A DNA stretch of 9,805 bases from Kiloniellaceae bacterium (GTDB taxonomy: Bacteria; Pseudomonadota; Alphaproteobacteria; Kiloniellales; Kiloniellaceae): the NCBI GenBank assembly GCA_028280915.1, contig JANQKX010000472.1, forward strand, positions 1 through 9,805, in the 5' to 3' direction. The notes below the pieces were generated by a model, which was not told the origin of the DNA, searched no databases, and worked only from the letters and a program-made list of their open reading frames with translations. Positions 8,452 through 9,805 of this stretch are shown piece by piece. Numbering within the stretch: the first letter of the stretch is position 1; each line of letters opens with the position of its first letter. Made by a program: the position numbers and the translations under genes.

Positions 8452-8560
8452 GGTCATCCCCTTTCGAGAATTTTTCTCAAGGTTGGCGGTAACCTTGCCG
8501 CAAGGATGGTTAACGAAAGATTACCAAGCCGCCGAACCAAGCCTTTGCAGCGATAAAACT
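8452..8560 (-). promoter_or_regulatory. Leader between the two PilZ genes, with two small hairpins
   Basis: The gap is 109 bases and locally AT-richer than its surroundings. GAGAA (8466-8470) and TTCTC (8474-8478) form a hairpin just upstream of the Shine-Dalgarno GAAAGGGG (8465-8458). CCTTG (8493-8497) and CAAGG (8501-8505) form another with a 3-base loop. Neither is followed by a U-tract, so neither is a clear terminator. No convincing promoter is seen; the gap is large enough for one. Confidence 0.3.
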
Positions 8561-8911
8561 TTAAGAGTCCGCTTGCTCGAAGTATTCCGCCAGGGCCAAA
8601 CGGTCCCGCGGGTCCATTTCCAAAAAGACCCCGGCGATCTGTTGCCCGGCCGCGTCGGTGCGCACGATAAAAGTCCGGCAGGTAAAGAAGGTTTCCTGAT
8701 CATTCAGGTTCAGGGTGAGTTCCAAGTCGCAGCGCTCACCCACATAAAATCCGCCTTCGTACCCGCTGGCGCAAAAGCCGCTGCTGCTCCAATCAATCAG
8801 AGGAAAGCTTTGACCGTTTATTCGGGCCGAGCCGAAGACCGGACGGCGGCCCTCCCGCCGATTTTCGTACCGAAATTCAGGCGCGACGCGCACAAGACGA
8901 TCTTCCGCCAT
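8561..8911 (-). CDS. Single-domain PilZ protein (upstream copy)
   Basis: The 116-residue soluble protein has an RxxxR motif in NRREGRR (17-23) and a D/NxSxxG motif in DWSSSG (40-45), followed by beta-strand-like segments and a FLEMDPRDRLALAEYF ending typical of the PilZ barrel and its closing helix. Both c-di-GMP motifs are present, so ligand binding is likely, though untested. The ATG at 8911 has GGGG 6 bases upstream. The gene starts 48 bases after the cyclase stop on the same strand and is probably co-transcribed with it. It differs clearly from the downstream PilZ protein outside the motifs, so the pair is either an old duplication or two independent members. Confidence in the domain is good; function is unknown. 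Confidence 0.82.
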   Translation of the reverse strand: MAEDRLVRVAPEFRYENRREGRRPVFGSARINGQSFPLIDWSSSGFCASGYEGGFYVGERCDLELTLNLNDQETFFTCRTFIVRTDAAGQQIAGVFLEMDPRDRLALAEYFEQADS

Positions 8912-8959
8912 GGACTGCCCCGAAAAGTCAACAGAGTAAAGCTTGCCTCAGCCCTTCGA

Positions 8960-9805
8960 CTAAGACCCCGACGCGGAACTCTGGGGCAATAACGTGAAGA
9001 TTTCGTGAGTACCGGGCACACCTCTCAGGTCATGAAACCCTACCGTTCGGAATTCGTGCGGCGCTTGATCCGCGAAGGCCGCCGTGGCCAAAACCGGCTG
9101 TTCCAATACCTTGCAAAGGTCGGCCACCCGAGCCACCTCGTTGGCGGCGGGTCCGATGACGGTGAAATCCAAACGATCGTTGGAGCCCACGTTGCCATAG
9201 GTCAGGTCCCCCAAGCTGAGGGAAATGCGGCCGTCCACGTCGATTCCCAAATCGGCGCCATAGGCCTGGTTGGCCTGGGTAAAGCGGTGCTGCGCCGCCC
9301 GGGTGGCCCTAAGCGCCGCCTGGGCCGCCTGGGCGGTCTTGATGGCGCAGCTTTCGATGGGAAAGATGGCCATGACCGCGTCACCGATGAACTTTAAAAC
9401 CTCGCCGCCCTCGGCCTTCACCGCACCGGCCGCCCCGTCAAAAAACTCGTTCAGCAACAAAAGATAGGTTTCCCGGGGCAGCTTGCTTGCCAAGCCCGTG
9501 GAATCGCGCAGGTCGCAGTACCACACCACGGCGGGAATGTTCTCCCCATCACCCCGCCGGACCCGGCCGTTGAGCACCAAATCCCCCGTGCGCTCGCCCA
9601 GGTAGGTGTCCAGCAAGGAACGGGTGGAGCGGCGCAGGGCCTGCACCTCGAACAAACGGCTGAGGATCGGCAGGATCTCGTAAATCTGGCCCAGGTCGCT
9701 GGTGGAAAAACCACCGGCCCGATTGGCCGCCAGGGAGATCACGTTGACGTGACCATCGGAGAAGGTGATGGGCATGGCCACATAATCCGTCGCGCCCTCG
9801 GCATG
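8960..9805 (-). CDS. Class III (IIIb-like) adenylate/guanylate cyclase (5' end outside window)
   Basis: The frame is open to the right edge, so the start and any N-terminal sensor lie outside; the GTG at 9781 is internal, since the residues before it (EGATDY) continue the family similarity. Numbered from the first visible residue (281 in total), a conserved pre-catalytic segment (about 1-80) leads into the cyclase domain. Metal-binding aspartates are Asp98 (WYCDLRDST) and Asp142 (KFIGDAVMA), the base-contacting Lys is Lys138, and Thr215 (DFTVIG) replaces the Asp found in mammalian enzymes. Asn222 and Arg226 (NEVAR) are the transition-state pair. The complete residue set predicts activity, and the Lys/Thr pattern is that of class IIIb cyclases, which make cAMP and are in some cases stimulated by bicarbonate. 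The sensory input cannot be judged. Two PilZ genes follow on the same strand, suggesting cross-talk between cAMP and c-di-GMP. Confidence 0.93.
   Translation of the reverse strand, partial: HAEGATDYVAMPITFSDGHVNVISLAANRAGGFSTSDLGQIYEILPILSRLFEVQALRRSTRSLLDTYLGERTGDLVLNGRVRRGDGENIPAVVWYCDLRDSTGLASKLPRETYLLLLNEFFDGAAGAVKAEGGEVLKFIGDAVMAIFPIESCAIKTAQAAQAALRATRAAQHRFTQANQAYGADLGIDVDGRISLSLGDLTYGNVGSNDRLDFTVIGPAANEVARVADLCKVLEQPVLATAAFADQAPHEFRTVGFHDLRGVPGTHEIFTLLPQSSASGS

Overview
The window is GC-rich and densely coding, with no insertion sequences, CRISPR arrays or RNA genes that I can see. It looks like chromosome from a free-living, probably marine alphaproteobacterium, with Rhodospirillales-like a reasonable guess. 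The guess rests on four things: a proteobacterial sortase with its single substrate, a UvrB of alphaproteobacterial character, PilZ and class III cyclase signalling genes, and an enolase-superfamily enzyme that resembles marine alphaproteobacterial hydroxyproline-betaine epimerase. The taxonomy is inferred from protein character, not from a marker gene.

Layout from left to right. (1) Positions 2-2739, plus strand: a VIT + VWA surface protein, cut by the left edge, ends in a sortase sorting signal and is followed 8 bases later by its class-GN type sortase. This is the Gram-negative sortase/substrate pair. (2) Positions 2750-5816: a small metabolic divergon. On the minus strand an Fe(II)/2-oxoglutarate dioxygenase (PhyH family) is followed, 4 bases after its stop, by an enolase-superfamily enzyme very similar to 4-hydroxyproline betaine 2-epimerase / cis-3-hydroxyproline dehydratase. 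On the plus strand, across a 243-base divergent intergenic region carrying direct and inverted repeats, lies a DapA-family Schiff-base lyase that lacks several residues of true DapA. Together they suggest catabolism of a modified proline, betaine or related small acid; the substrate is unknown. (3) Positions 5892-8051, plus strand: uvrB, complete, with an unusual choice of possible translation starts. (4) Positions 8083-9805, minus strand: a class III (IIIb-like) nucleotide cyclase, cut by the right edge, followed by two single-domain PilZ proteins. This is a possible meeting point of cyclic mononucleotide and c-di-GMP signalling.

The strongest candidates for something less described are the sortase pair with its LPQGA signal, the PhyH / HpbD-like / DapA-like divergon with its repeat-bearing control region, and the cyclase-PilZ-PilZ cluster. 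All family assignments come from reading motifs by eye and from memory of the families; no database search was run.
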